Positions 20,072 to 28,138 of a stretch of 64,000 nucleotides of DNA are shown in pieces; the first letter of the stretch is position 1, and every line of letters begins with the position of its first letter. The DNA is taken from NCBI RefSeq assembly GCF_900176485.1, contig NZ_FWYD01000003.1, positions 186,001 through 250,000 of the forward strand, written 5' to 3'. A program made the position numbers and the translations under genes. The notes under the pieces are model-generated. The model was not told the DNA's origin and did not search any database. It was given only the letters and a program-made list of their open reading frames with translations. Origin of the DNA: Primorskyibacter flagellatus. GTDB lineage: Bacteria; Pseudomonadota; Alphaproteobacteria; Rhodobacterales; Rhodobacteraceae.

Positions 20072-22033
20072 ATGTGGCGCATTCTCCTGACAGTCGTGGC
20101 TTGTATGTGTGTGTCCTTGCCAGCCTTGGCGCAAACGCCGGGCGCTGCGCGGCCTTTGCAAGGGGCGCTGGACGCGATGCGCGCTGGCAACTGGGCGCAG
20201 GCGCGCATCACCGCGCGGGGCGAGGGTCAGCAGGCCGTGGATGTCATCAACTGGATGAATCTGCGGGCTGGCAATGGCAGCGCCTCCGAAGTGCAGGACT
20301 TCCTGAAACGCAACGCCGATTGGCCGGGCCTGCCCTATCTGCGCATGAAAAGCGAAGAGGCGATGGCCGACGCGAGCGATGCCGAGGTGCTGGCATTCTT
20401 CGCCGATGATCTGCCGCAAACCGGCTCTGGCGCGCTTACTCTGGCGCGCGCGCTTGAAGCGAACGCAGAGCAGGGGGCCGCAGAGGCGGATATCGTCATG
20501 GCGTGGCGCACGCTGGCGCTCTCGCAAAGCGAGCATTTGACCTTTCTGGCGCAGTATGGCGACATCCTGAAACCGCACCACGTCGCCCGCATGGATATGG
20601 CCCTGTGGAAAGGTTGGGACGGAACGGCAAAAATGATGCGCGGCCTGGTCAGCGAGGATCGCCGCGCGCTTGCCGATGCGCGTATGGCGCTTTATGCGCT
20701 GGGGCCGGCCGTCGATACGCTGATCGAGCGCGTGCCGCAGGCATTGCAGAATGATCCGGGTCTTGCACATGCGCGGTTTGACTGGCGGGCCCGCAAGGGG
20801 CGTGACGATGCCGCGATAGAGTTGCTGTTGCAACGCTCTGTCAGTGCCGCTTCGCTGGGCGAGCCTTGGGCCTGGGCGAATCGCCGTCGCCTTCTGGCAC
20901 GCGGATTGATGCGCAAGGGGGACTGGGAAACGGCTTACGAGGTGGCCTCCAGCCATCATCTGACCGAGGGCAGCGCTTATGCAGAGCTGGAGTGGATTGC
21001 GGGCTACACCGCGTTGAAACGCGAACGGCCAAGCGTGGCCGTGCAGCATTTCCAACATTTGCAATCGGGTGTCGATACGCCGATCTCGCTGGGGCGCGCA
21101 GGCTATTGGCTGGGCCGTGCCTTCGAGGCGGCCGGCGACGCCGCCGCCGCGCAAAGCGCCTATGCCGAGGGCGCGAAGTATCAGACCAGCTTTTACGGAT
21201 TGCTTGCGGCGGAACGCGGTAACGTGCCGTTCAATGCCGCCCTGACTGGCGGCGATCTGCCGGAATGGCGGGGGGCGGAATTCACCCAAAGCTCTGTGTT
21301 CAAGGCAGCGGTGTTGCTGCTCGCGGCAGGCGAGGATGATCTGGGCGAGCGTTTCCTGACCCATCTTGCCGAAACCCAACCGCCCGAGGCTATCGCGCAG
21401 ATGGGCGCAATGATGGAAGAGCTGAACCGCCCTCATATTCAGGTCATGCTGGGCAAACGCGCCGCGCAATACGGGATCGAGGTTCCGCGCCCTTATTACG
21501 CGCTGCACGATCTGGTGAAGGGCGACTATCCTGTGCCGAAAGAGATTGTGCTGGCCATTGCGCGTCGGGAAAGCGAGTTCGACCCGAAGGTGGTCAGCAG
21601 CGCCGGTGCGCAGGGGTTGATGCAGGTGATGCCCGCTACGGCGCAGGCCGTAGCCTCGCGGCTCGGGATTGCGCATCAGACGGAAATGCTGACCCGGAAC
21701 TGGAAACACAACGCCAAGCTCGGGGCGGAATATCTTGCATGGATGTCGCGCCGGTTTGACGCCAACCCGGTGATGATGGCGGCAAGCTACAACGCGGGGC
21801 CGGGGCGTCCGACGCGCTGGATGGCCGAATATGGCGATCCGCGCAAAGGCGATATCGACGTGATCGACTGGATCGAGATGATCCCCTTCGACGAGACCCG
21901 CAACTATGTGATGCGTGTGACCGAAAGCCTGCCTGTCTACCGCGCGCGCTTGGGCAAGGACCCGCATCCGGTGCCGTTCAGCAAGGAACTCGTCGGCTCA
22001 ACCCTTCCGGCGCGCCCGCCAGAGGGTGAATAG
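20072..22033 (+). CDS. Soluble lytic murein transglycosylase (Slt70-like)
   Basis: A 653-residue periplasmic enzyme that cleaves peptidoglycan to 1,6-anhydromuramyl products. It has a signal peptide (ends ALA near residue 20), a long helical superhelix, and a C-terminal SLT domain. The SLT domain shows ARRESEFDP with catalytic Glu500, GAQGLMQVMPATA, and AASYNAGPGRP. Its last 36 bases overlap the end of the convergent EamA gene. Confidence 0.93.
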   Translation: MWRILLTVVACMCVSLPALAQTPGAARPLQGALDAMRAGNWAQARITARGEGQQAVDVINWMNLRAGNGSASEVQDFLKRNADWPGLPYLRMKSEEAMADASDAEVLAFFADDLPQTGSGALTLARALEANAEQGAAEADIVMAWRTLALSQSEHLTFLAQYGDILKPHHVARMDMALWKGWDGTAKMMRGLVSEDRRALADARMALYALGPAVDTLIERVPQALQNDPGLAHARFDWRARKGRDDAAIELLLQRSVSAASLGEPWAWANRRRLLARGLMRKGDWETAYEVASSHHLTEGSAYAELEWIAGYTALKRERPSVAVQHFQHLQSGVDTPISLGRAGYWLGRAFEAAGDAAAAQSAYAEGAKYQTSFYGLLAAERGNVPFNAALTGGDLPEWRGAEFTQSSVFKAAVLLLAAGEDDLGERFLTHLAETQPPEAIAQMGAMMEELNRPHIQVMLGKRAAQYGIEVPRPYYALHDLVKGDYPVPKEIVLAIARRESEFDPKVVSSAGAQGLMQVMPATAQAVASRLGIAHQTEMLTRNWKHNAKLGAEYLAWMSRRFDANPVMMAASYNAGPGRPTRWMAEYGDPRKGDIDVIDWIEMIPFDETRNYVMRVTESLPVYRARLGKDPHPVPFSKELVGSTLPARPPEGE

Positions 22034-22864
22034 CCCCGCCGCCACGATGATCGCCGTGCCGATGGCCACGTTCGGGCGGATGGTCTCGGCAAAGAGCAGA
22101 ACGCCGATGATCGAGGCAAAGACCAGTTGCAGATAGGCAAAGGGCTGGACCGCGCTGGCCTCCGCGACCTCGTAGGTCTTGATCAGCAACCAATGCCCAC
22201 CCGCGCCCGTCAGGCAAAGCGCGCCCATCCAGATCCAGTCCGGCCCGGTCATCGGTTCCCAGAACCACAGGCCCGCAGCGGTCATGGCGACCGCGCCGGT
22301 CGTGCCGGTCCAGAAAAAGCTGGTCGCCGCCGTGTCGGCCCGCGCCACATAGCGCGTCAGCAACCCGTACAATGCGAACATGGCGGCGGCGGCCAGCGGG
22401 ATCAGCGCGAGGGGGGAAAAGACCCCAAAGCCCGGTTCGAGAATGATCATCACCCCGACAAAGCCGATGCCGATCGCCGTCCAGCGCCGCCAGCCAACGG
22501 ATTCGCCCAATACCGGCCCGGACAGCGCCGCCACCAGCAACGGATAGCAGGCAAAAACCGCATGGCTTTCAACAAGGCCGAGATAGGTGAAGGCCGCGAC
22601 CATGACGCAGATCTCTGCGGCCAGCAGGAACCCGCGAAACCCCTGCACCAGCGGTTGCGTCGTGGCCGCCGCCGCGCGCAGCCCACCTGCCTGACGGGCG
22701 GCGATGGTCATCACGAAGGCCGCGAAGAACCAGTAGCGGATCATCACCACCATGATGACGTTATATTCGCTCGCCAGATGCTGCGAGATCCCGTCCTGCA
22801 CCGCGAAGACAAGCGTGGTGGCAACCATGAACCAGATGCCAAGGGTTGTGTCGTTGCGGGTCAT
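21998..22864 (-). CDS. EamA/DMT-family transporter
   Basis: A 288-residue inner-membrane protein with about ten hydrophobic helices arranged as two EamA repeats (residues 8-140 and 150-285), a drug/metabolite transporter. The substrate is unknown. Its start overlaps the stop of mnmD by four bases (ATGA), so both are translated from one message. Its 3' end overlaps the convergent transglycosylase gene. Confidence 0.88.
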   Translation of the reverse strand: MTRNDTTLGIWFMVATTLVFAVQDGISQHLASEYNVIMVVMIRYWFFAAFVMTIAARQAGGLRAAAATTQPLVQGFRGFLLAAEICVMVAAFTYLGLVESHAVFACYPLLVAALSGPVLGESVGWRRWTAIGIGFVGVMIILEPGFGVFSPLALIPLAAAAMFALYGLLTRYVARADTAATSFFWTGTTGAVAMTAAGLWFWEPMTGPDWIWMGALCLTGAGGHWLLIKTYEVAEASAVQPFAYLQLVFASIIGVLLFAETIRPNVAIGTAIIVAAGLFTLWRARRKG

Positions 22865-23559
22865 GGTGCTTTCCGTGCGGTGGTCATATGTCTCTTGCGG
22901 CCGTATCCCGGCACGCGCGTCGTCACAAGCCCCGCCGCGTCCAGCGCGCGCCGCACGGCCCCCGCCGCCGAATAGGTCGCCACCGTTCCGCCCGGCTTGG
23001 TATGCGCGGCAACCTCTGCCAATAGCGCAGGCTCCCAGAGTTCGGGGTTTTTCGCGGGGGAAAAACCGTCCAGAAACCAGGCATCGGCCAGCCCGTCATG
23101 CTTGCACAGGGTCTCGCGGGCATCTCCCTCGACCATGCGAAAGGCCAGATCCGGCAGGTCGATCGTGCGTGCATTCGCCTGCCAGAACGGTGCCAGTTCG
23201 GCCGCGCTGCTGTGAAGTTCGGGAAAGCCCGCCTGCGCGCGTGTCATATCGGCACCGCTTAAGGGAAATGCCTCGAATGTGGTGAAATGCAGCTTTCCCT
23301 GCATCTCCGACGACCGCCAGAGCGCCAGCGCCGCCAGAAGGTTCAGCCCGGTGCCAAAGCCAAGCTCCATGATGTGGAACCCGTCCTGATAGCGTTCCGG
23401 CAGGCGGTTGCCGGCCAGAAAGACGTGCCGGGTCTCGGCCAGCCCGTCATCCAGAGAGTAATAGGGATCGTCAAAGCGCAAGGACACGGGAATGTCGCCC
23501 TCGCGCCAGTCCAGAAAGTCGCTTTGGCTGTTCAGCGGATCGTCGCTCTGGCTCTGCAT
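22861..23559 (-). CDS. mnmD: tRNA 5-methylaminomethyl-2-thiouridine methyltransferase (MnmD-type)
   Basis: The 232-residue product matches the N-terminal (methyltransferase) half of MnmC. It has FHIMELGFGTGLN as SAM loop, FTTFEAFPLSGADM, and the LDGFSPAKNPELW motif. This enzyme makes the final methylation of mnm5s2U at the tRNA wobble base. The ATG at 23559 has an AGGAAA site. The partner FAD-dependent oxidoreductase, fused in E. coli MnmC, is here a separate divergent gene 53 bp away. Confidence 0.9.
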   Translation of the reverse strand: MQSQSDDPLNSQSDFLDWREGDIPVSLRFDDPYYSLDDGLAETRHVFLAGNRLPERYQDGFHIMELGFGTGLNLLAALALWRSSEMQGKLHFTTFEAFPLSGADMTRAQAGFPELHSSAAELAPFWQANARTIDLPDLAFRMVEGDARETLCKHDGLADAWFLDGFSPAKNPELWEPALLAEVAAHTKPGGTVATYSAAGAVRRALDAAGLVTTRVPGYGRKRHMTTARKAP

Positions 23560-23612
23560 GGTTTCCTGCCCTAAGACATCGCTATGGCGACACCAACCAG
23601 AAGGGATGTGAA

Positions 23613-24647
23613 TTGACAATGGTGGATGTCACCGTGCGCGGTGCGGGAATTTTCGGGTTGGCCTGCGCCTGGGCCTGCGCGAAACGCGGCGCGCGGGTTC
23701 GCGTGGTAGATCCGCACGGCGTGGGGGCAGGGGCCAGTGGTGGCATCGTCGGCGCATTGGCGCCGCATGTGCCGGAAAACTGGAACGAGAAGAAAGCGTT
23801 CCAGTTCGAGAGCCTGCGCATGTCGGGGCCGTTCTGGGCCGATGTCGCGGAGGTCGGCGGCGGCGATCCCGGCTATGCGCGCACCGGCCGCCTGCAACCC
23901 GTCGCGGACGCGGCGGCGCTGGTTCTGGCGCGGGGACGGGCGGCGGGGGCTGCGGATCTGTGGCAGGGCTTTGCCGATTGGTCTGTCGAGCGCTCTGCGG
24001 ACGACTGGGCACCGGCCTCTGCCAGTGGCTGGGTGATCCGCGATACGCTGAGCGCCCGTCTGCATCCGCGCCGTGCCTGCGATGCGCTGGCCCGTGCCCT
24101 GACCGCGAAGGGTGCGGATATCGTCAGGGACGCCGCCGATGAGGGTGTGGTCCTCTGGGCCACCGGCTGGCAGGGGCTGGAGGCGCTGTCAGAGACGTTG
24201 GGCCGCAGGGTGGGCAATGGTGTCAAAGGGCAGGCCGCGCTGTTGCGACATGATGCGCGGGACGCGCCGCAACTGTTCGCGGACGGGCTGCATATCGTGC
24301 CGCATGCCGACGGAACGGTGGCCGTGGGGTCGACGTCAGAGCGCGAATTTTCAGATCCGACCGGTGTGGATGCGCAATGCGAGGCGTTATTGGAGCGTGC
24401 GCGTGAGGCATTGCCGATCCTGCGGGATGCCGAGGTTTTGGAACGCTGGGCCGGGGTGCGGCCCCGCGCGCGGTCACGCGCGCCGATGCTGGGGCGGCAT
24501 CCGCTGGCGGAAGGCGCGTTTATTGCAAATGGCGGCTTCAAGATCGGTTTTGGCATGACGCCCAAGGTGGCGGAAGTGATGGCCGATTTGATGCTGGAGG
24601 AGCGCGACGGCATTCCAGAGGGGTTTCGGGTGGAGGCGTCCATTTAG
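23613..24647 (+). CDS. FAD-dependent oxidoreductase (DAO family), MnmC C-terminal-like
   Basis: A 344-residue D-amino-acid-oxidase-like flavoenzyme. It has a dinucleotide loop near the start (VRGAGIFGLACAWACAKRG), ASGGIVGALAPHVP, and a C-terminal GFKIGFGMTPKVAE. The N-terminal order and its position divergent to mnmD suggest the oxidase half of MnmC, which removes the carboxymethyl group of cmnm5(s2)U. This is inference; a generic amine oxidase is the alternative. An AAGGGA site sits six bases before a TTG at 23613; the ATG two codons later (23619) is the other start. Confidence 0.78.
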   Translation: MTMVDVTVRGAGIFGLACAWACAKRGARVRVVDPHGVGAGASGGIVGALAPHVPENWNEKKAFQFESLRMSGPFWADVAEVGGGDPGYARTGRLQPVADAAALVLARGRAAGAADLWQGFADWSVERSADDWAPASASGWVIRDTLSARLHPRRACDALARALTAKGADIVRDAADEGVVLWATGWQGLEALSETLGRRVGNGVKGQAALLRHDARDAPQLFADGLHIVPHADGTVAVGSTSEREFSDPTGVDAQCEALLERAREALPILRDAEVLERWAGVRPRARSRAPMLGRHPLAEGAFIANGGFKIGFGMTPKVAEVMADLMLEERDGIPEGFRVEASI

Positions 24648-24680
24648 GATCATGCAAGTCCATGCGTGTGGAGGCGGTGG

Positions 24681-24725
24681 GAGCGAGGGGCCAGCCCCTC
24701 GCGCTCCCCGGAGTATTTTTGCCAA
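24681..24725 (+). repeat. Dispersed palindromic repeat, copy A
   Basis: A GC-rich hairpin (GCGAGGGGC with GCCCCTCGC) followed by CCCCGGAGTATTTTTGCCAA. It is identical over 45 bases to copy C at 51935-51979 and related to copy B at 34406-34477. It lies between convergent genes, where the hairpin and T run could act as a terminator for the plus strand. Confidence 0.8.
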
Positions 24726-24740
24726 TGAGAATGGGCAAGC

Positions 24741-26195
24741 TCAGGTCAGGGCGGCGGCGAGGCGGCTGATACCTTCCGGGATGAGATCTGCCTGGATGGA
24801 GGAATAGCCCAACCGGCAGAAATTAGTGGGCGCATCCGCGCCGACAAAGAAGGGCTGGCCGGGTTCGATCAGCACGTCGCGGAGGCGCAGGGTTTCAGCG
24901 AGTTGCGCGGTATCAAGACCAGCGGCGAGCTTGACCCAGACGCTTGAGCCGCCATGTGTGCTTTGCCCCGCGACGGTCAGCCCGTGGTGGGCGAGTTCGG
25001 CCTCGATCACCAGGCGTCTTGTGTGGAGCGCCTTGGCGGTGCGCTTGATCAGGGCGTCGTAATGGCCCAGCCGCAGGAAATAGGCTGCGGTGCGCTGCAT
25101 GTGTCCCGGCGGATGGCGCAACACGGAGGCCCGCAGGGCGCGTGCCTCCTGGATGAATTCCGCGGATCCGACGAGATAGCCCAGGCGCAGCCCCGGAAAC
25201 AGCGATTTGGAGAAGCTGCCTGCGTAGATCACCCGCCCGTCGGTATCGAGCGATTTCAGCGCGGGGCTTGCCGGCGCGAGGTAGGCGGTCTCGAATTCAT
25301 AATCGTCCTCGACGATCAGTGCATCAAGATCGCGGGCGCGGGCAAGAAGCGCGCGGCGTCGGTCCAGCGGCATGGTGACGGAGGTCGGGCAATGGTGGCT
25401 GGGTGTGGTAAAGATCACATCCGCACCCTGTGGGATCGCGTCGGGGGGCAGGCCTTGCCCGTCGACGGGGACAGGTGCCAAACGGCAGCGCGACAGGGTC
25501 AGGATATCGCGCAGGGCGGGATAGCAGGGGGTCTCTATCACCGCGGTCCGGCGAGGGTTCAACAGCACCTGCGTGGTCAGCCATAGAGCGTTCTGCGCGC
25601 CCATCGTCACGAGGATTTCGTCCGGATTGGCGATGATGCCGCGCCGAGGAAGGGTGTGGCGGGCAATGAACTCGATCAGTTCGGGGTCGTCCTGATCGTA
25701 ATAATCCGTGGTCAAGGCCCGGAAATTTGGCACCCCAAGCGCCTGAATGGCGCAGAGGCGCCAGTTGGCGTGGTCAAACAGCGTGGGATCGGTCTGCCCG
25801 TAGATGAACGGGTAGCGGTAGCGCGCCCAATCCGACGGTCTGCGCGGCGTCACCCCGCCCGAGAAGCGCTGCCCGATGGCGCGCGACCAGTCGACAGTTT
25901 CATGCCGCTTTTGCGGCGTGGAAAACGCCGGCGGCTCTGGTGCGCTGTCGGAGACGTAATAACCCGATCGCCCGCGCGAGGTGAGATAGTCGTTGGCCTG
26001 AAGTTCGGTGTAGGAAAGGGTCACTGTGATGCGGCTGACACCCAGATGGCGGGCAAGCGCGCGGGTCGAGGGCAAGCGTTCGCCGCGCTGAAACCGGCCC
26101 GACAGGATGCCCTCGGCCACCATCTGCTGGATCTGCGCCTGCAAGGTGCCTTGTGCGTCAGGCGTCAGGAAAAAGGTTTCAACGGGGATGGCCAT
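24741..26195 (-). CDS. tauR: MocR-family (GntR plus aminotransferase domain) regulator, TauR-like
   Basis: A 484-residue transcription factor. It has an N-terminal GntR winged helix (LSGRFQRGERLPSTRALARHLGVSRITVTLSYTEL, residues 30-70) and a type I aminotransferase-like effector domain (about 120-480). The PLP lysine segment is AGSFSKSLFPGLRLGYLVG. Such regulators sense an amine bound to PLP. It lies 99 bp downstream of the taurine:pyruvate aminotransferase gene on the same strand. CTGGACYTAA-like boxes, the TauR motif reported in Rhodobacter capsulatus, precede both genes. That points to control of taurine use and of itself. Another MocR subtype remains possible. Confidence 0.78.
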   Translation of the reverse strand: MAIPVETFFLTPDAQGTLQAQIQQMVAEGILSGRFQRGERLPSTRALARHLGVSRITVTLSYTELQANDYLTSRGRSGYYVSDSAPEPPAFSTPQKRHETVDWSRAIGQRFSGGVTPRRPSDWARYRYPFIYGQTDPTLFDHANWRLCAIQALGVPNFRALTTDYYDQDDPELIEFIARHTLPRRGIIANPDEILVTMGAQNALWLTTQVLLNPRRTAVIETPCYPALRDILTLSRCRLAPVPVDGQGLPPDAIPQGADVIFTTPSHHCPTSVTMPLDRRRALLARARDLDALIVEDDYEFETAYLAPASPALKSLDTDGRVIYAGSFSKSLFPGLRLGYLVGSAEFIQEARALRASVLRHPPGHMQRTAAYFLRLGHYDALIKRTAKALHTRRLVIEAELAHHGLTVAGQSTHGGSSVWVKLAAGLDTAQLAETLRLRDVLIEPGQPFFVGADAPTNFCRLGYSSIQADLIPEGISRLAAALT

Positions 26196-26210
26196 GGGCG
26201 TCAGGATAGG

Positions 26211-26242
26211 CTGGCGCTATGGTGGTTGCAATCTGGACTTAT
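26211..26242 (+). promoter_or_regulatory. Putative TauR direct repeats upstream of tauR
   Basis: CTGGCGCTAT (26211-26220) and CTGGACTTAT (26233-26242) are direct repeats with starts 22 bp apart, just upstream of the tauR start at 26195. The second differs from the CTGGACYTAA motif recalled for R. capsulatus TauR only in the last base. Confidence 0.5.
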
Positions 26243-26294
26243 CGCAATGGATTGGTCGTGCCTGCGGCCGGGTGGATGGCCGCAGGCAGAGGTT

Positions 26295-27686
26295 TCAGCC
26301 GAAGACTTTGGTCAGCGCGTTGTCCACGGCATCGGTGATCTGGTCGATATCATCGGGCGTGGCGATCAGCGCGGGCGAGAAGCACAGCACGTTGTTGAAC
26401 CCTGGCACCGAACGGTTCATCGCCCCGATGATGACGCCTTGGGCATTGCTGGCTGCGACCACCGCGCCAACCTGCTTTTCGGTCACCGGTTCCTTGCTGC
26501 TGCGATCCGCGACCAGCTCGGCTCCAAGAAACAGCCCCTTGCCGCGGACATCGCCAATCACCCGGTGCTTTTCCATCAGCGCCTGAAGGTTGCCCAGCAT
26601 CCGATCCCCCATGGCCACGGTGTTGTCGAGCAGGCTCTCGTCCTCGATGATGCGCATGTTCTCCAGCGCGGCGGCAGGCCCGGCGGTGCAGCCGCCGAAG
26701 GTCGAGATGTCGCGGAAATAGTTCAGCGGATCGTCAACGTCATCCTTGAACATCTCGAACACGCGTTCCGTGGTCACGCAGCACCCGATTGCGGCATAGC
26801 CCGAGGCGACGCCCTTGGCCATGGTCACGAAATCCGGCTCGATCCCGTAATGCTGGTAGCCAAACCATGTGCCGGTCCGGCCGAGACCGCAGACGACCTC
26901 GTCGATATGCAGCAGGATGTCATATTTGCGGCAGATCTCCTGCACCTTCTGCCAGTAGCCATCGGGCGGGACGATCACGCCGCCGCCCGCAGTCACCGGT
27001 TCAAGGCAGAGCCCGCCGACCGTGTCGGGGCCTTCGCGCAGGATCACCTCTTCGATGGCCTCGGCGGCGCGTTCCCCGTAATTCTCGACATCCCATTGCG
27101 CGCGGTATTCCAGACAATGCGGGACGCGGATGAAATCGGGGGCGAGTGGCCCGTAGTGTTCCACGCGCTGATCCTGGCCGCCCGCCGACATCGTGCCGAT
27201 GGTGCCGCCGTGATAGTCGCGGTCGCGATACAGGATCTTGGTCTTTTTGCCGCCATAGCGCTTATGCGCGATCTGGCGGATCATCTTGAAGGCCTTCTCA
27301 TTCGCCTCGGAGCCAGAGTTGGCGTAGTAGATCCGGCTCATCCCCGGCATCTTTTCCATCAGCTTTTCGGCGAAGATCGCACTTGGGATGGATCCTGCGG
27401 CACCGGAGAAAAAGTTGAGCTTGATCAACTGGTCGCGCACAGCGTTGGCGATGCTCTCGCGGCCATACCCTACGTTGACGGTCCAGACCCCGCCGGACAC
27501 CGCGTCGAGATGTTCCTTGCCGTGCTGGTCCCAGACCCGCATGCCCTTGCCTTCGACAATGATCCGCGGATCGGTTGTCTCGAAGCCTTTGTGCTGAATC
27601 AGATGATGCCAGACATGCGCCTTGTCGGCAGCCACGACATGGCTGAGATCATTGTCTTTATACGTTCCGTCCATAGCGATTTTCAT
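26295..27686 (-). CDS. tpa: Taurine:pyruvate aminotransferase
   Basis: A class III PLP aminotransferase of 463 residues. It has the Tpa-typical opening NDLSHVVAADKAHVWHHLIQHK, AVSGGVWTVNVGYGRE, YANSGSEANEKAFKMIRQIA, LHIDEVVCGLGRTG, and the PLP Lys in TMAKGVASGYAA. Tpa turns taurine into sulfoacetaldehyde and alanine. I chose the ATG at 27686, preceded by AGGAAAGG; an ATG four codons later is possible. The adjacent TauR-type regulator and boxes support taurine as substrate. Genes for the next steps (xsc, pta) and an intact taurine transporter are not in the window. Confidence 0.85.
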   Translation of the reverse strand: MKIAMDGTYKDNDLSHVVAADKAHVWHHLIQHKGFETTDPRIIVEGKGMRVWDQHGKEHLDAVSGGVWTVNVGYGRESIANAVRDQLIKLNFFSGAAGSIPSAIFAEKLMEKMPGMSRIYYANSGSEANEKAFKMIRQIAHKRYGGKKTKILYRDRDYHGGTIGTMSAGGQDQRVEHYGPLAPDFIRVPHCLEYRAQWDVENYGERAAEAIEEVILREGPDTVGGLCLEPVTAGGGVIVPPDGYWQKVQEICRKYDILLHIDEVVCGLGRTGTWFGYQHYGIEPDFVTMAKGVASGYAAIGCCVTTERVFEMFKDDVDDPLNYFRDISTFGGCTAGPAAALENMRIIEDESLLDNTVAMGDRMLGNLQALMEKHRVIGDVRGKGLFLGAELVADRSSKEPVTEKQVGAVVAASNAQGVIIGAMNRSVPGFNNVLCFSPALIATPDDIDQITDAVDNALTKVFG

Positions 27687-27774
27687 CCTTTCCTGACCGC
27701 GCGCGGTTGGGGCGCTGACGTCAGACTGAAGCATCATGTTCTGAGTATATCAAATGCCTCAAAACACATCAGCG

Positions 27775-27808
27775 CTAGGTCCAGAATAAGCATGTATATA
27801 ATGCCAGA
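27775..27808 (-). promoter_or_regulatory. Putative TauR direct repeats upstream of tpa
   Basis: On the minus strand CTGGACCTAG (27784-27775) matches CTGGACYTAA at nine of ten bases. A weaker partner, TCTGGCATTA, starts 23 bp upstream (27808). Two such repeats at about two helical turns are what a dimeric MocR regulator needs. They sit about 90-120 bp before the tpa start. Confidence 0.5.
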
Positions 27809-27993
27809 GGGCGTGGAAGCTGGGTGAAATGAATGTATCCACGGCGTTTTGCACGGCCTCGGGTTGCGACAGCCGAAATTGGGCCAAGTATGCAGACCAC
27901 CAAATTGCCGAAAAGTGCCGCCGTATTTTCGGACATCTGCCCAGAGGCCGTCGTCGCGACAGGACTGCTGATGCAGAAAAAGGGGCGGTGATG

Positions 27994-28134
27994 AGGATCA
28001 AGGTTGCCTCCGGAGGTCTGCTGACTGATATTGCGCCGACGAGGATTATTCCTATCGGTGTGATTGGATTTTGGATTGGCATTTTGATGCGCAAGGCGGA
28101 ACGTATCCTCGTGCCGTAGAGAGGAAAGGGCTGA
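27994..28134 (+). pseudogene. Decayed C-terminus of a taurine/sulfonate ABC permease (TauC-like)
   Basis: The plus frame reads LLTDI, then IGVIGF, then MRKAERILVP and a TAG stop (28117), then RGKG and a natural TGA (28132). ABC permeases of the taurine/sulfonate group end with a last membrane helix and a tail like RRLVPWKGK. So the TAG is best read as a mutated Trp codon in front of the intact last residues. Upstream of about 27994 no permease sequence is recognisable. The rest of 27687-28138 holds the tpa promoter and nothing else I recognise. Confidence 0.5.
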
Positions 28135-28138
28135 GCCA

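Noticed and set aside
20024-21967. Long minus-strand open frame over the lytic transglycosylase
   Set aside because: Antisense shadow; the plus strand carries a signal peptide and a full SLT active site.
25656-27827. Long plus-strand open frame covering tauR and tpa
   Set aside because: It runs across two genes and their spacer on the opposite strand without any recognisable domain.
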